The translations under genes and the position numbers were made by a program. The notes beneath the pieces were generated by a model that was given only the letters and a program-made list of their open reading frames with translations, did no database searches and was not told where the DNA came from. DNA of 64,000 bases from Andrena cerasifolii (Eukaryota > Arthropoda > Insecta > Hymenoptera > Andrenidae). The DNA is taken from assembly GCF_050908995.1 (NCBI RefSeq), contig NC_135120.1, positions 10,677,433-10,741,432 on the forward strand. The letters are read 5' to 3'. Shown in pieces: positions 36,501 to 45,535 of the stretch. Every line of letters starts with the position of its first letter. Within the stretch, counting starts at the first letter, position 1.

Positions 36501-37548
36501 GGCATCAGTCAACGACGCCTCCAATCCCTGACGGCCGAGCTCGAGGAAATACGCGGCAACTACGAATCTGTGAGTGTCGAAACGTGCCCGCGTTCTTCCG
36601 TATTCTTTGCGGAAACTCGATGTACACCTCGAGCCGATGCTCGTTGTTCGTTTGAGAACCTGCCAAATACATGCGAGCGATGTGTGTTGCTAGGCCCTCC
36701 GTGCAAAGAGAACCGTCGAGCAGGCGTACGAGGAATCTGTTAGCCGCATCAACGAGCTGACCACCATCAACGTGAACCTCGCCTCGTCGAAAGCGAAGAT
36801 CGAGCAGGAGCTGACTACCCTGGCTGGTGACTACGAGGAGGTGACCAAGGAGCTGAGAGTCAGCGACGAGAGATACCAACGAGTGCAGAACGAGCTCAAG
36901 CACACCGTGGAGATCCTCCACGAGGAGCAGGAGCGCATCGTCAAGATCGAGGCTATCAAGAAGTCTCTCGAGATCGAGGTGAAGAACTTGTCCGTGAGAC
37001 TGGAGGAAGTCGAGGCGAACGCCATCGTGGGAGGCAAGCGCATCATCAGCAAACTCGAGGCTAGGGTAAGTAGACACAGTCCCGTTCACTTCGAATCACA
37101 CCAAACGATGGGCGAGCCTTTCCGTCTTCTGAAGTAACGCCTAATCTTTGCGTAGATTCGCGATTTGGAGTTGGAATTGGACGAGGAGAAGCGCCGACAC
37201 TCCGAGACTGTCAAGATCCTTCGCAAGAAGGAGCGCAACATCAAAGAGGTGATGATCCAGGTGGAGGAGGACTCGAAGAACATCGCGCTGCTGCAGGAAT
37301 CCCTGGACAAGGCGAGCCAGAAGGTGTGCATCTACAAGAGGCAGCTGCAGGAGCAGGAAGGCATGTCCCAGCAGAGCGTGACAAGGGTCCGCCGATTCCA
37401 AAGGGAGCTGGAGGCCGCGGAGGACCGCGCTGACACCGCCGAGAGCAACTTGACTCTGATCCGCGCGAAACACCGCAGCTTCGTCACCACCTCCACCGTG
37501 CCCGGTTCCCAGGTGTACCTCGTCCAGGAGACGAGGAGTGACATGTAA
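21393..37548 (+). CDS. Prm: Paramyosin, long form (15 coding exons)
   Basis: Paramyosin is the rod protein in the core of invertebrate muscle thick filaments, on which myosin packs. Joined coding exons: 21393-21506, 22686-22742, 24801-24887, 25000-25166, 29197-29434, 29525-29644, 29883-30032, 30132-30278, 30483-30699, 30914-31041, 31129-31241, 36166-36361, 36441-36569, 36694-37065 and 37156-37548. This gives about 875 aa, close to the fly protein (about 880). Residues 1-30 are a non-helical head (MSSAIAKASKYTYRSTGGGT...). Residues from about 35 to 845 are one continuous coiled coil rich in E, K, L, R and Q with no proline breaks. The tail ends TTSTVPGSQVYLVQETRSDM, the typical non-helical paramyosin tail. 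All splice phases agree. One intron (after exon 5) must use a GC donor. The start is the first ATG of an open frame without an earlier ATG. I am confident of the family and fairly confident of every junction. Confidence 0.95.
22686..22742 (+). CDS. Prm: Prm coding exon 2
   Basis: Residues 39-57 (DKIRLLQDDLESERELRQR), only 57 bases. Acceptor TTTCAG|GAC, donor AGG|GTGAGT, phase 0 on both sides. Confidence 0.9.
24801..24887 (+). CDS. Prm: Prm coding exon 3
   Basis: Residues 58-86, from IERERADLSVQ to GGAESQ. Acceptor TTTTGCAG|ATC, donor CAA|GTGAGT, phase 0. Confidence 0.9.
25000..25166 (+). CDS. Prm: Prm coding exon 4
   Basis: Residues 87-141 plus two bases of the next codon; it starts FEINKKRDTELAKLRKLLED. 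Acceptor CTCTGCAG|TTC, donor CTAG|GTCAGT, phase 2. Confidence 0.9.
27526..27557. repeat. Perfect 14-bp hairpin
   Basis: AGGAATGCATTCGA (27526-27539) is followed by the four bases CCTC and then its exact reverse complement (27544-27557). It lies in Prm intron 4, so the pre-mRNA could form this hairpin. Purpose unknown. Confidence 0.7.
28021..28044 (-). other. C-run block, G-quadruplex potential on the - strand
   Basis: Four closely spaced C-runs (5, 4, 10 and 3 bases) occur here. A similar block lies at 28344-28362 with runs of 7, 5 and 5. On the - strand these are G-runs separated by single bases, a classic quadruplex-capable arrangement on the template strand of Prm. Confidence 0.55.
28176..28185 (+). 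promoter_or_regulatory. MEF2-like site in Prm intron 4
   Basis: CTATTTTTAA fits the MEF2 consensus YTAWWWWTAR. In Drosophila, MEF2 sites drive paramyosin transcription in muscle, so a site within this gene is plausible. The word is short and AT-rich and could be chance. Confidence 0.25.
29197..29434 (+). CDS. Prm: Prm coding exon 5 (GC donor)
   Basis: Completes residue 142 (Arg) and encodes 143-221, ending ELTKEVQDLK. Acceptor TTTTCAG|A. The only donor that keeps the frame is AAG|GCACGT, a GC donor. The GT five bases downstream would give a stop after four more codons. Confidence 0.88.
29525..29644 (+). CDS. Prm: Prm coding exon 6
   Basis: Residues 222-261, starting VNIENVIYLRTQVVGQLEDA. 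Acceptor TCTTGCAG|GTG, donor CAG|GTACTT, phase 0. Confidence 0.9.
29883..30032 (+). CDS. Prm: Prm coding exon 7
   Basis: Residues 262-311, starting VETELESVRIQLEEESEARL. Acceptor ATCGACAG|GTC, donor GAG|GTAACT, phase 0. Confidence 0.9.
30132..30278 (+). CDS. Prm: Prm coding exon 8
   Basis: Residues 312-360, starting VEELRRKYGARIQEQEEQIE. Acceptor TGTTCAG|GTA, donor AAG|GTATGA, phase 0. Confidence 0.9.
30483..30699 (+). CDS. Prm: Prm coding exon 9
   Basis: Residues 361-432 plus one base, starting ANGTARELQKRVEHLEKINI. Acceptor TTTCAAG|GCC, donor GGAG|GTACGC, phase 1. Confidence 0.9.
30914..31041 (+). CDS. Prm: Prm coding exon 10
   Basis: Completes residue 433 (Asp) and encodes 434-475, ending ELAAAYKEAEA. 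Acceptor GTTCCAG|AC, donor GCA|GTAAGT, phase 0. Confidence 0.9.
31129..31241 (+). CDS. Prm: Prm coding exon 11 (last long-form-only exon)
   Basis: Residues 476-512 plus two bases, starting GRKIEEQRSQRLSAELTQLR. Acceptor TTTACAG|GGT, donor ATTCG|GTGAGT, phase 2. It skips the two short-form exons and joins exon 12 at 36166. Confidence 0.9.
31242..33220 (+). other. Prm: Intron 11 of Prm and candidate short-form promoter
   Basis: No exon is recognised between exon 11 and the short-form first exon. The last 500 bases have promoter-like words: E-boxes CAGGTG (about 32711), CAACTG (about 32799) and CACGTG (33155-33160), and ATAAAAG at 33120-33126. In flies the short form is made from its own internal promoter, which is the expected role of this stretch. 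Confidence 0.4.
33120..33126 (+). promoter_or_regulatory. TATA-like word before short paramyosin
   Basis: ATAAAAG lies about 100 bases upstream of the short-form ATG at 33221, giving a predicted start near 33150 and a short leader. An E-box CACGTG follows at 33155. This is motif evidence only. Confidence 0.3.
33221..33541 (+). CDS. Prm: Short-form first exon S1
   Basis: Codons 1-107, from MASYLPPMYVPLEPKWKHWP to DHLSHFK. Donor AAG|GTACGA, phase 0. The aromatic head has a spacing (YxYGxNFYxPxxDYxD) reminiscent of the Tyr-rich motif in other insect thick-filament proteins such as flightin; this is an inference by eye. Confidence 0.88.
33221..35419 (+). CDS. Prm: Possible rod-less short isoform (read-through of S2)
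   Basis: If the donor at 35371 is not used, S2 continues for 16 codons (ending RLYGCLG) to a stop at 35417-35419. An AATAAA follows 88 bases later and a G/T-rich stretch (about 35570-35600) after that. With S1 this gives a 312-aa protein holding the aromatic head and the S2 helical region but none of the paramyosin rod. Such intronic polyadenylation would turn a structural rod into a soluble or filament-capping head fragment. It is equally possible that the stop and AATAAA are incidental intron sequence; transcript data are needed to choose. Confidence 0.35.
33221..37548 (+). CDS. Prm: Paramyosin, short form (miniparamyosin)
   Basis: Exons 33221-33541, 34802-35370, 36166-36361, 36441-36569, 36694-37065 and 37156-37548 join in frame to about 659 aa. 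The fly short form is about 640 aa as I recall. Residues 1-107 are a non-helical head rich in Tyr, Trp and Pro (motifs EPKWKHWPTYIYD and YGINFYQPMLDYIDRQ). Residues 108-297 are charged, partly helical and unlike the long form. Residues 297-659 are the shared paramyosin rod end and tail, 363 residues, matching the length I recall for the region shared in Drosophila. Miniparamyosin is a minor thick-filament protein of adult insect muscle. The ATG has a good context (AAAAATGG). The junction phases (0, then 2) match only if both specific exons are used in this order. Transcription is probably from an internal promoter in intron 11. Confidence 0.85.
33542..34801 (+). other. Prm: Intron between S1 and S2
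   Basis: No further exon is recognised. Open frames on both strands lack similarity to known proteins. Confidence 0.6.
34802..35370 (+). CDS. Prm: Short-form second exon S2
   Basis: 189 codons plus two bases. Acceptor CCGTAG|TCC after the pyrimidine run CTCTTTCTCTC. An in-frame TAG forms the acceptor itself, so the frame cannot extend upstream. It includes FRPKIANRSDFS, a helical stretch starting EMADIKLQALKDIQNMSEAQ, and ends SSSYFLDK. Donor AAGAG|GTATCG, phase 2, matching exon 12. Confidence 0.8.
35507..35512 (+). terminator. AATAAA in intron after S2
   Basis: AATAAA sits 88 bases after the read-through stop of S2. Its surroundings (AATAAATGAGAGACG) are identical over 15 bases to the sequence at 38601-38615, one of the candidate signals at the true 3' end of the gene. 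This supports use as a poly(A) signal. Confidence 0.4.
36166..36361 (+). CDS. Prm: Prm coding exon 12 (first shared exon)
   Basis: Shared by long and short forms. The first base completes a split codon (Arg in the long form, Ser in the short); it then encodes KQTSIEIEQLNARVVEAETK onward for 65 residues. Acceptor AAATTAG|C, donor ACC|GTAAGA, phase 0. Confidence 0.9.
36441..36569 (+). CDS. Prm: Prm coding exon 13
   Basis: 43 residues, starting ELQAHYDEVQRQLQVTLDQL. Acceptor TTTTCAG|GAG, donor TCT|GTGAGT, phase 0. Shared exon. Confidence 0.9.
36694..37065 (+). CDS. Prm: Prm coding exon 14
   Basis: 124 residues, starting ALRAKRTVEQAYEESVSRIN. Acceptor TTGCTAG|GCC, donor AGG|GTAAGT, phase 0. Shared exon. 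Confidence 0.9.
37156..37548 (+). CDS. Prm: Prm coding exon 15 (terminal)
   Basis: 130 residues and the TAA stop at 37546-37548. It holds the end of the rod (EAAEDRADTAESNLTLIRAK) and the non-helical tail TVPGSQVYLVQETRSDM. Acceptor TGCGTAG|ATT. Shared exon. Confidence 0.93.
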   Translation: MRDLELELDEEKRRHSETVKILRKKERNIKEVMIQVEEDSKNIALLQESLDKASQKVCIYKRQLQEQEGMSQQSVTRVRRFQRELEAAEDRADTAESNLTLIRAKHRSFVTTSTVPGSQVYLVQETRSDM

Positions 37549-37720
37549 AACGCCACCATCGACACCCCACCCTTTGCCACTTCGAACGCCACCTCGTCGT
37601 CTTTAGAAACGTACGTACCCATATATATGTATTGCAAACCGAGATGTTCAAGATGGTAATGAATATACCTCACTGTCTAAGTGGACGACTAGTGGTAAAC
37701 CTATTAAAATTCAAGGGACA

Positions 37721-38107
37721 TTAAGGGTACTACGCAGTCGTTCCTGTCTAAAATGTAAATAGAGTCTTTTCATAAAGAATAAGAGTTTTCATTAACTTTA
37801 ATTTAGGTCTGGCCCGAAACTACACATTTTGTGAAGATGCTCGAGTTTGTTTTGAATCGATTGGAATCTCCGTTTCTGAGTTATCACTGCAAAACAAAAG
37901 AAACTTTTTTTAAAAAGCCTATTTAATGATTCATCTGTAGCGTCATATATAATTCATATTTTTTACTAAACAAACATGTTTTTTAAAGCTTATGATGTTA
38001 ATAAACTTCGTGCCAAAGAACAAGTCTCAGTTTCAATTTGTTTCTTTGTAATTAATTGAAAAAGGAATGCTTCATTTTAGACAGGAACGACTGCCTAGTA
38101 CCCTTAA
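37721..38107. mobile_element. TTAA-flanked MITE in the Prm 3'UTR
   Basis: The ends are inverted repeats of 35 bases with one mismatch. The left starts TTAAGGGTACTACGCAGTCG, and the right on the - strand starts TTAAGGGTACTAGGCAGTCG. The interior is AT-rich and non-coding. TTAA on both sides fits a piggyBac-type target duplication. The two ends could pair in the transcript. Confidence 0.8.
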
Positions 38108-38593
38108 GCATCTTGGTGACCCGTGAGGCTCGCGTGACTAACAACCACGTTTGCAGGTGTAACGAGCGAACGACGAACAAGAAGGAAGAGCCTCGATACA
38201 TCATCGCAAATCGATAGTGCCGAGAAGAGTTTCCAACGGGCCGCACCGTGAACATCGGTACAAGGTAGAATAAAAGAAAACTGTGTCAACTTGTCATTGA
38301 ATCGTACTGGTGACAGCGCCCAGCACGACCCGTCGTAAATTCGAGTTACTTGGCCAACGAGACGCGGTACCCGTCGCAAACGAATTAGAAACCAAGCAAA
38401 GGCAAAGCAACGTGAAAACTAAAAATGGAACGCATCGAGTAAGAATCATCCTAACGCGCAACATCGTCGGCAAAATGAAAATGAGAATACAAAATATACG
38501 CCTATATATATATACGCAAGAAATCAACAGCAATTCGTTATATCTTCCTTGTATCTGTTTATGTAAGTATCGCCAAAACGTAAGGAGATGGAA

Positions 38594-38606
38594 AATAAAT
38601 AATAAA
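38594..38606 (+). terminator. Prm poly(A) signal pair
   Basis: AATAAA at 38594-38599 and again at 38601-38606, about 1.05 kb after the stop codon. Confidence 0.5.
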
Positions 38607-38791
38607 TGAGAGACGCGAGACGTAGCTGCTCCTTACGACTCTTTTGATCGCGCGTGACGCACCTGTATTTAAATGGATTAACTTTAATTCTACTTCTATT
38701 ATTATAATATATATATATAGATAGGTACTATTGCCCATACACACAACTCTCACTGTACGACATACACAATAACCTGTGTCAACATTAATTT

Positions 38792-38801
38792 AATAAATAA
38801 A
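38792..38801 (+). terminator. Prm distal poly(A) signal
   Basis: Two overlapping AATAAA words (38792-38797 and 38796-38801) form a second candidate 3' end, about 1.25 kb after the stop. Confidence 0.45.
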
Positions 38802-41800
38802 CTGAAACACGTACGTACGAAACTGGTGAAATCCATTACCTCAACGAGCGCGGATCCTTCTGACTACCAGCTGCTGTTTCTACGGGAACAAATAAGGTAT
38901 GTTCAAATTCTTGTAACATATTTTATGCAGAGGAATTTCTTTAGTTAGGATAATGATCGATTAAAATTCAGAGCTACATCAACAGTTCGGACTTTCTGTC
39001 AAATCGGAGACTTCCACTAGAACTTTGGAATTGCAAAGAAACCGACACAGCGGCATTCGATCATAAAATGAGTGTCGAAGAATCGAGGGATAAATTTAAA
39101 AATCAAAGAATAAAATTCATCACGATTAAAGCTGTCTAAAATTTGGTTAATCGTTTCAGAGCTAAAATACCAGAATTAACAGCTTTGTATCTAGAATTTG
39201 ACTGTACATTTTTATACGAAAGTTTCGAAAGCACAAACTCATAGGGTTGTTCGTGAAAGATATCGGAATGGTCCGGCAAATAACACACACGACTGTTAAA
39301 GTAAATTTAATTTATTCGAGCCAATTACTTCTCGGACCTCTATGGCGTTTATTAGTAGGGTCCGTTCGGACACGCAATGCAAGAGGCTCGTGTCACGCGA
39401 GAGCCATGGCGACGACTTTTATAAACAGTCTTGTAAATGACCTAACATGATCATTCTTAAAAAAGGCTCTGTTTCTCGAGAGATTGTAAAAAAGATATCG
39501 CGTTAGGCTGTGAAAAGATTGCCCTCGGGCAGGACTGTCGCGCGACGAGCCTCGCGGATTCCGTGGCCCCGATAATTACAAATCAAATGTTAATTAATAA
39601 TTAATAACATTAGGTACGTATATCTATTAACAGTATTAAGATTCACCCACACCGTCAGGCACGCTTCGTAAGGTGACAGTGGACAATCAATGGTCGACTA
39701 AACGAATAGCTGCGTTTATTTCCTAAGACTGATGAAATCGCTAGTCCTTTCATTTTGCTAAACGGAAATTTCACTAATCGATGTGCAATGCATAGAGTAC
39801 GATAAACGGGGTCGTTGGTGTGGATACAGTTCCAACCACCTTGAAGGAAATCGAAAAGAGTTTCGATCTGGTGATTGTCGTAGAAAATTAATAATTTGGC
39901 AGTACGCGAAGCTAGACTAATTAGTCTATCAATTCCAAGAGAACACAAGCCAAACTTTATCGATCTTTACTCATTGTAGAGACAAAAGAATCTGGAAAGT
40001 TTTGTAAAAGGGTTGTAGAATTGAACTTCGTTTAAAAGCTACGGCTGTGATTCTGCTATGCAATTCTAGAACGCGATCATAAACAATGGTGGGGCAATTA
40101 TTTGAATAAAAAAAAAGGCAGGGACGCAACGTGCCTGTTACAAACATACGTTACATGTAACTAAAAAAACACCACCATCCACCAATCCACCCATCCGTCG
40201 TTACGAAAATTACAAGTGCTCATCCTATCGTATGTAAATCGTCGATAAACATTTACACCGTTATGTACAGGGTATAATACATTGGGAAAGAAAAATGGGA
40301 AACAGAAGGATCGTAGCTACGACGATGATAAAATAATATTATCGTTATCGGTAATAACTGTAGGTACTCGATTTAAAAAGACAACACCACGTCTAAGGAA
40401 AGAAAACATGGTTCCGTTCACGATCGGCTCGAGTCTCGCGTGTTTCCGTTGCTTTCGCTTGGAAAAGAAAATGTTTCGACTCCCTTATAAAAGTATAAAG
40501 AGCTAAAATTCACGCACACACATAAAAAAAAAAAGAATAGAACAAAAGGAGATAAAATTGACGAAGCGCGCGAGAACTATAGAACACGTTTCGACGGTCT
40601 CTCCCGACGAGTCTCGGAATAAAATTCTACGCAATCGTCTTGAATGTTGTGCTCTTAAAATGTTAAAAAAAAAAATCTCAAAGGATTGTTCGAATCTCTT
40701 CAGTGATGATTAAAATCCTCGGGAGAAAGTAATGATGCGAAAGGAACACTAAGATCGTGTGATTAATAGATGATAACGCGACACTAAAGCTACGTCCACA
40801 AGGTACACGCCAAATTCCCTCAAACAAATCCGAGTAAAACCAACAAAAAAAAAATCGATTTTGCGAATCTAGTATTTAGTGATTGCTGATTAATGTATAA
40901 TATTCTTACGTAACGTACTGTAAATGTCGCGGGTAGAACGGTTGTATCGTTTCGACGGCAGCATAGTAAACTCTTAAAAATTACAGTTAACATTCTAAAG
41001 TGTGTCCTTAACGCGTTGATCAGCACACCGATTTCTAGGATACAGAAAAATTCTATTCAACAGGATACGACTAAAAGGTACAGAAAGTACGAAGTATTTA
41101 AATTTCAAATGATTCACAATTTCCTCTGCCCGCTTTTCAAAGCAAGCAATTCATTGCCCTCGACGATCTATGTAACAGAACTGCTCGGTCTAGAAATGAT
41201 TTACGAAGAAATCGATACGAGGATCAACGCGTCGATCTCGCGTTTAAACGATACAACGATCCGACATTCCCACAGCTACATTCACAAATCTTTCTTTCCT
41301 CGCCGGTAATCGTAACACTGGTTACACAACAGAAAAATCGACCGCGGTATTTTTAAACTAAAAGCAGACGATGCGTAAGCACCGTCTCGAAGGTACAAGT
41401 TTCTCGCTCTCTATACACGCGACGTTTCACACTGCTCGCGCTTATTTTTTTTTTTTTTGTTTTTATTGTTACATCTTTCTCTCGTTTCTTTTGTACAAGT
41501 GGGGCTTACACGGTAAGGGAGCAAAGAAGAGCTATAGAGGGATGAAATATATTATTTGGCAGTTCGGCATTTGTCAGATATGAGTCAGACTGTTCGGTAA
41601 TTCGAAACCCAGGTGGCGACGATGCCCTTCGACCTCGGCTGATCGCCACCGACACCAGAGATCATAGTAACGCGCGCGTCGCCGCTTGGAAATGTGAGGG
41701 CGGTAGATATGATGTCACTCACGGGTGGAAAAAAATATCTTATCATCTGAATTGCACAAAGTGGATGAAGAATCCGCTATGATTCTCGAGAATCTCTTAT

Positions 41801-44623
41801 AGAGTGAACACGATCCTCTTACCCATGATAGAGGCTTCTCCTTGATCGATAGATACTTAGGCGAGCACCTGAATGTTTCGATCGTCGAGGCAGGACTTCG
41901 AGTAGAAATTTTCAGGTGCCAGCCTCTACTCGCGTCATTCGTAAACGCTTCGTTAAAAGTCGTTAAACGATTAAGCCTACGGGCGCGCGTGAAAGATATT
42001 TTTTCCCGGACGAACGCGTTGATGTGTGAGTGTGTACGTGTATGCTTGTGAGAATACTCTGTATATTATCATTACTGGTCTCTCGCTTTAGTTAACATTC
42101 GATCTGTTATTGGCACAAAATTGTACTAGTTACATGGAAACACCTGCGGGACACGATCGCCGATGGAGTTCCACGGCGGGCGTCTAACTACTAATTAATC
42201 CGTTCTATTGCTAAACTATTGACTGCCTGTTTATAAACACCCGCAGCATCCAAAGGGTTAGATTGACGATCGCCACGAAGATAACCGTGGAGCCGCATCG
42301 ACGCAGTAACTATGTATATCGTATTTACGTATCATAAATTAACCTACATGGTAATAGGAATGTACGAGAAGAACGCCGGACAGTCTTCCAGCGGAACGTT
42401 GATATATCCGTTAAAAAAACACCCGCGGACCGTGCACGCGATACGGTGCGCGCGGGCAACTATTCATTTAGTTTTCAATTATTTAACCGTTACCTACTAG
42501 TCGAACAATTAGATCGCTCAGTCTTTTGGTGAATTGCAGAGTCTGCGATATAGCGGAACGCGAGCGCGGAACGTCTCTGGCCGGTGGCGTTGAACAGACG
42601 AATCACGCGGTATCTCACGATGATCGCCGAGGGAAGGGATCAGGCAAGCCAAGATGATCACGATTCTACGTATCAGTGATTCGGCGCGATTCGGATCGGT
42701 CCGCACGCGCCAATATCATCAGCTACGCCGACCGACCTGTTAGAAAGAAAACCAGACGACACGCGCAGCTGGGTCTCGAACGGTACGAGCGTTTAGAAAA
42801 CGGAAGAGAAAAATCAGTAGAACGTCCTGGCGGGACGTCGGTTGATAAAAAACAATATAAAAATACAATTATGTGTTCGAAGGACCTTCCGTTCCTTTAT
42901 ATAGTAATAATTGTAAGTTCGCAGACTTTTACGTTGACTATTGGATGACAAAGATTCTCTCTCTTCTCTTCTTCCTGCTTTCTCTCTTACACACGATCCG
43001 TTTGTTTCTTCGTTTGTCCATTTTGTTCTTTCGTTCATGCTCGCCTATATCGTCCACGGGCATCCAGCTCTCCATCTTCTCGCGACACACGTCCACGCTT
43101 CGCCGAGCAAGCTGTCCGCTTATCGTGTAATGTTACCGACCTACGACGGACCGCCGTTGGGGCCGGAAGAGAAGCCGCCAAAACCGATCAAGCTTCGCAG
43201 AGAGACATACCATACGGGTCCTTGCATTCGCCACACTTCACGACACGTAAAACGCACGCAGCTCCGTCGCTATGATTGCTTTTCGTCACGCGAAACCGTA
43301 ACGCAACGGGGAATGCGCTTTCGCCGCGAGCATTCGCCGCGAATCTCCTCGGAAACGCTTGAAAATTTAAAGGAAACGTACAAAACATCAGTCACGCAGG
43401 GGGGAAAAGGAGGAAAGGCGGCGAATGCTCGATGAAAAGGGCGCATTCGTGAATCGAAGCTCATCATCACCGCTACCATCATCGAATCTCTTTTCTGGTT
43501 TCCCTTTCATCCGTGAAAAAATTCCCGAAAATATAGTTTTTTCTCCAATGTTTTTTTTCTTTTTATCAATTCATTTTTCAACTCTTTCTCTCTCTCTCTC
43601 TCGCTCGCTCTTCTTTTTACTCTGTCTCGCTTTCTTTCAGTCATCTTTCAGCCTATCTTCTGCACACACGCACTTTCTCTTCCTCTCTCTTCCTGGTTTC
43701 ACAGCTTCTCACTATTCCACTCTCACTCTCTCTTTTCCACACACACGCGCAAAACTGTAGATTCACTCTTGAGCTTAGCACCCTTCAATTTCAGCCTTCC
43801 TGTGTTACAAAGGAAACACGCTCCGAAAGTCCCGCTTACGTTATCATGACGCACCTCGCCTTCAACTTCGCGCGACACATTAACAACACGCAAAAATATT
43901 TCGTCTTGAGCAAAACGCCTGGGCATGTCCACTAAGGCTAAGGATATATCATAGACGCGGCTGATAAACGAAACCGGAGGTCGCGGGAATAGTTCGTTGT
44001 GTAAAAACCTTGAGTGTGGAAACTTAGACTGCGTCTCGGGTCGAAAAGCAACGTTTTAGGAGAATTGTTCGTTTAGCGTGAAATCTTGGTTCATTGTCAA
44101 ACAGAATCGCCTACGTCTTCGCTGCCTGGGTCTATCGTACTCGACGACCGTGATCATTCAGCTCTTCTATCTACCCTGTATATTTACAAGATCGATCCCG
44201 ATCGATCCTGCAGCCGCGATAAACGAGAAACCAAAGGTATGCATTTCTCTTGTAACACGGTGTGTGGTACTCCGCCTCGCCCTCAACAAAAATAATTCAG
44301 TCTCTGCACGCACCGGTAATGTAACGAATCTACGCCGTAAAAAGAAAGAAGAAGAAGAACAGGTAGGAAACGAAGAGGAGAATTATATTATAGTTATCCC
44401 GACACGGAGACCTCTTCTCGTAAGCATTTCAACGTACGAAAGCAAAATCACGTGGCAGAGCGAACTGCACAGAAAAGTCGGCTAATTTGATCGAGCGTGG
44501 AAATGAATAATGGTGTCTCCCCGGTGGAAGTATGTAATCCTTCCCGTAACCATTTAACGAATAAATTAGGGTTCGGTTAATCGAATCCGTTGGCCTGATA
44601 ACGAATGTATATAATTATACTTG

Positions 44624-44674
44624 CGTGTGTTGTGTGTGTAGGTGTGTGTATATATATGTGTATATATATATATT
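44624..44674. repeat. GT/TA microsatellite
   Basis: A run of GT dinucleotides passes into TA dinucleotides over about 50 bases. Confidence 0.85.
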
Positions 44675-45207
44675 AATGTACAAATGTATTATTATTTATT
44701 TAATATTACTCAATAAACGACGCTATATAATAAATTTATATACTTCGTTACCTTAACGTTACTATTAATAAATATACACCGGTAGCGTGACGCGTGACCA
44801 GGCGTTGTCGCATTCGATTAACCGAACAAGTTGCACGTGTACGCGAATTGCATTACTTTCTTACCCCGATGATAACATGTCCGCTCGATCCATCAATCGA
44901 CGATGCAGCGGCCCGATACTTCCATCTGGATCATCTCCGCCGACGCTGTCCATGTTCCTATCAGTCATCGCCCTTTCTTAACGCTCCCGAATGAAAGTTT
45001 CATCGAGCTCCCCTGGCTACCACCAACGCCCTCGCGTACGATTATATTCCTTCTAGCACGTACAGCTGATGCACTCGAAATTAGGGAACGACCCGACGAA
45101 GTCAACGCGATATTAAAGGAACGTCGTCTCGATTCTCTCGACCAGTCTTTCGTTAGGCTCTCTGCTTTCCTCTATAGAATCCTCATTTTCGACCAGTGTC
45201 CCTTTAC

Positions 45208-45240
45208 TCACACACACACACATACTCTCTCGCTCTCTCT
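45208..45240. repeat. CA and CT microsatellite
   Basis: A short (CA)n run is followed by (CT)n, close to the predicted 3' end of babo. Confidence 0.8.
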
Positions 45241-45284
45241 ATTTTGTCTAACTCTCGCGCGCGTAGTAACGCGGCCCTTAAAGT

Positions 45285-45290
45285 TTTATT
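45285..45290 (-). terminator. babo poly(A) signal
   Basis: AATAAA on the - strand, about 120 bases after the babo stop codon at 45413. It is the nearest good signal; more distal signals may also be used. Confidence 0.5.
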
Positions 45291-45412
45291 GCGATAAAAG
45301 TGTTACGGTATGACGAGTGTCCACGTGTGTGTTTTTTTTTTCAAGCACTTCCATCCTCTGTCCGCAAGTCCCGACGGTCGGCGAGCAACCGTCGCCGAGA
45401 AACGTCGCCCCT

Positions 45413-45535
45413 TTACTTTAGGTCCTCCATCGCGCCGTAATTCGCGAGGGACTTTTTAATCCTAAGCGCGGTTAGTCTAGCTGCCGCGTTGTGGTACCAA
45501 CACTCCTTCATCACCTTCGACATCACCTGCAGGGC
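45413..45535 (-). CDS. babo: babo terminal kinase exon
   Basis: 40 residues and a TAA stop. It starts ALQVMSKVMKECWYHNAAAR, with the RLTALRIKK motif typical of type I receptors. Acceptor TTACAG|GCC, phase 0. Confidence 0.93.
   Translation of the reverse strand, partial: ALQVMSKVMKECWYHNAAARLTALRIKKSLANYGAMEDLK

Larger units (their letters stand above)
37549..38801 (+). other. Prm: Prm 3'UTR
   Basis: Non-coding sequence after the TAA. Candidate poly(A) signals are AATAAA at 38594 and 38601, and an overlapping pair at 38792-38801. A 387-bp TTAA-flanked element begins 172 bases after the stop, so it would be part of the mature message. Confidence 0.6.
38802..45284. other. Convergent intergenic stretch between Prm and babo
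   Basis: No gene is recognised. The region is AT-rich with many A-runs and simple repeats: (CT)n near 43583-43610, a (GT)n/(TA)n tract at 44624-44674, and CA then CT runs at 45208-45240. Long 3'UTR extensions of either gene could lie here. Open frames (for example 42941-43435 and 44078-44485) show no known domain. Confidence 0.6.

Noticed and set aside
36505..37089. 194-codon frame on the - strand over Prm exons 13-14
   Set aside because: It is the antisense shadow of the rod-coding exons.
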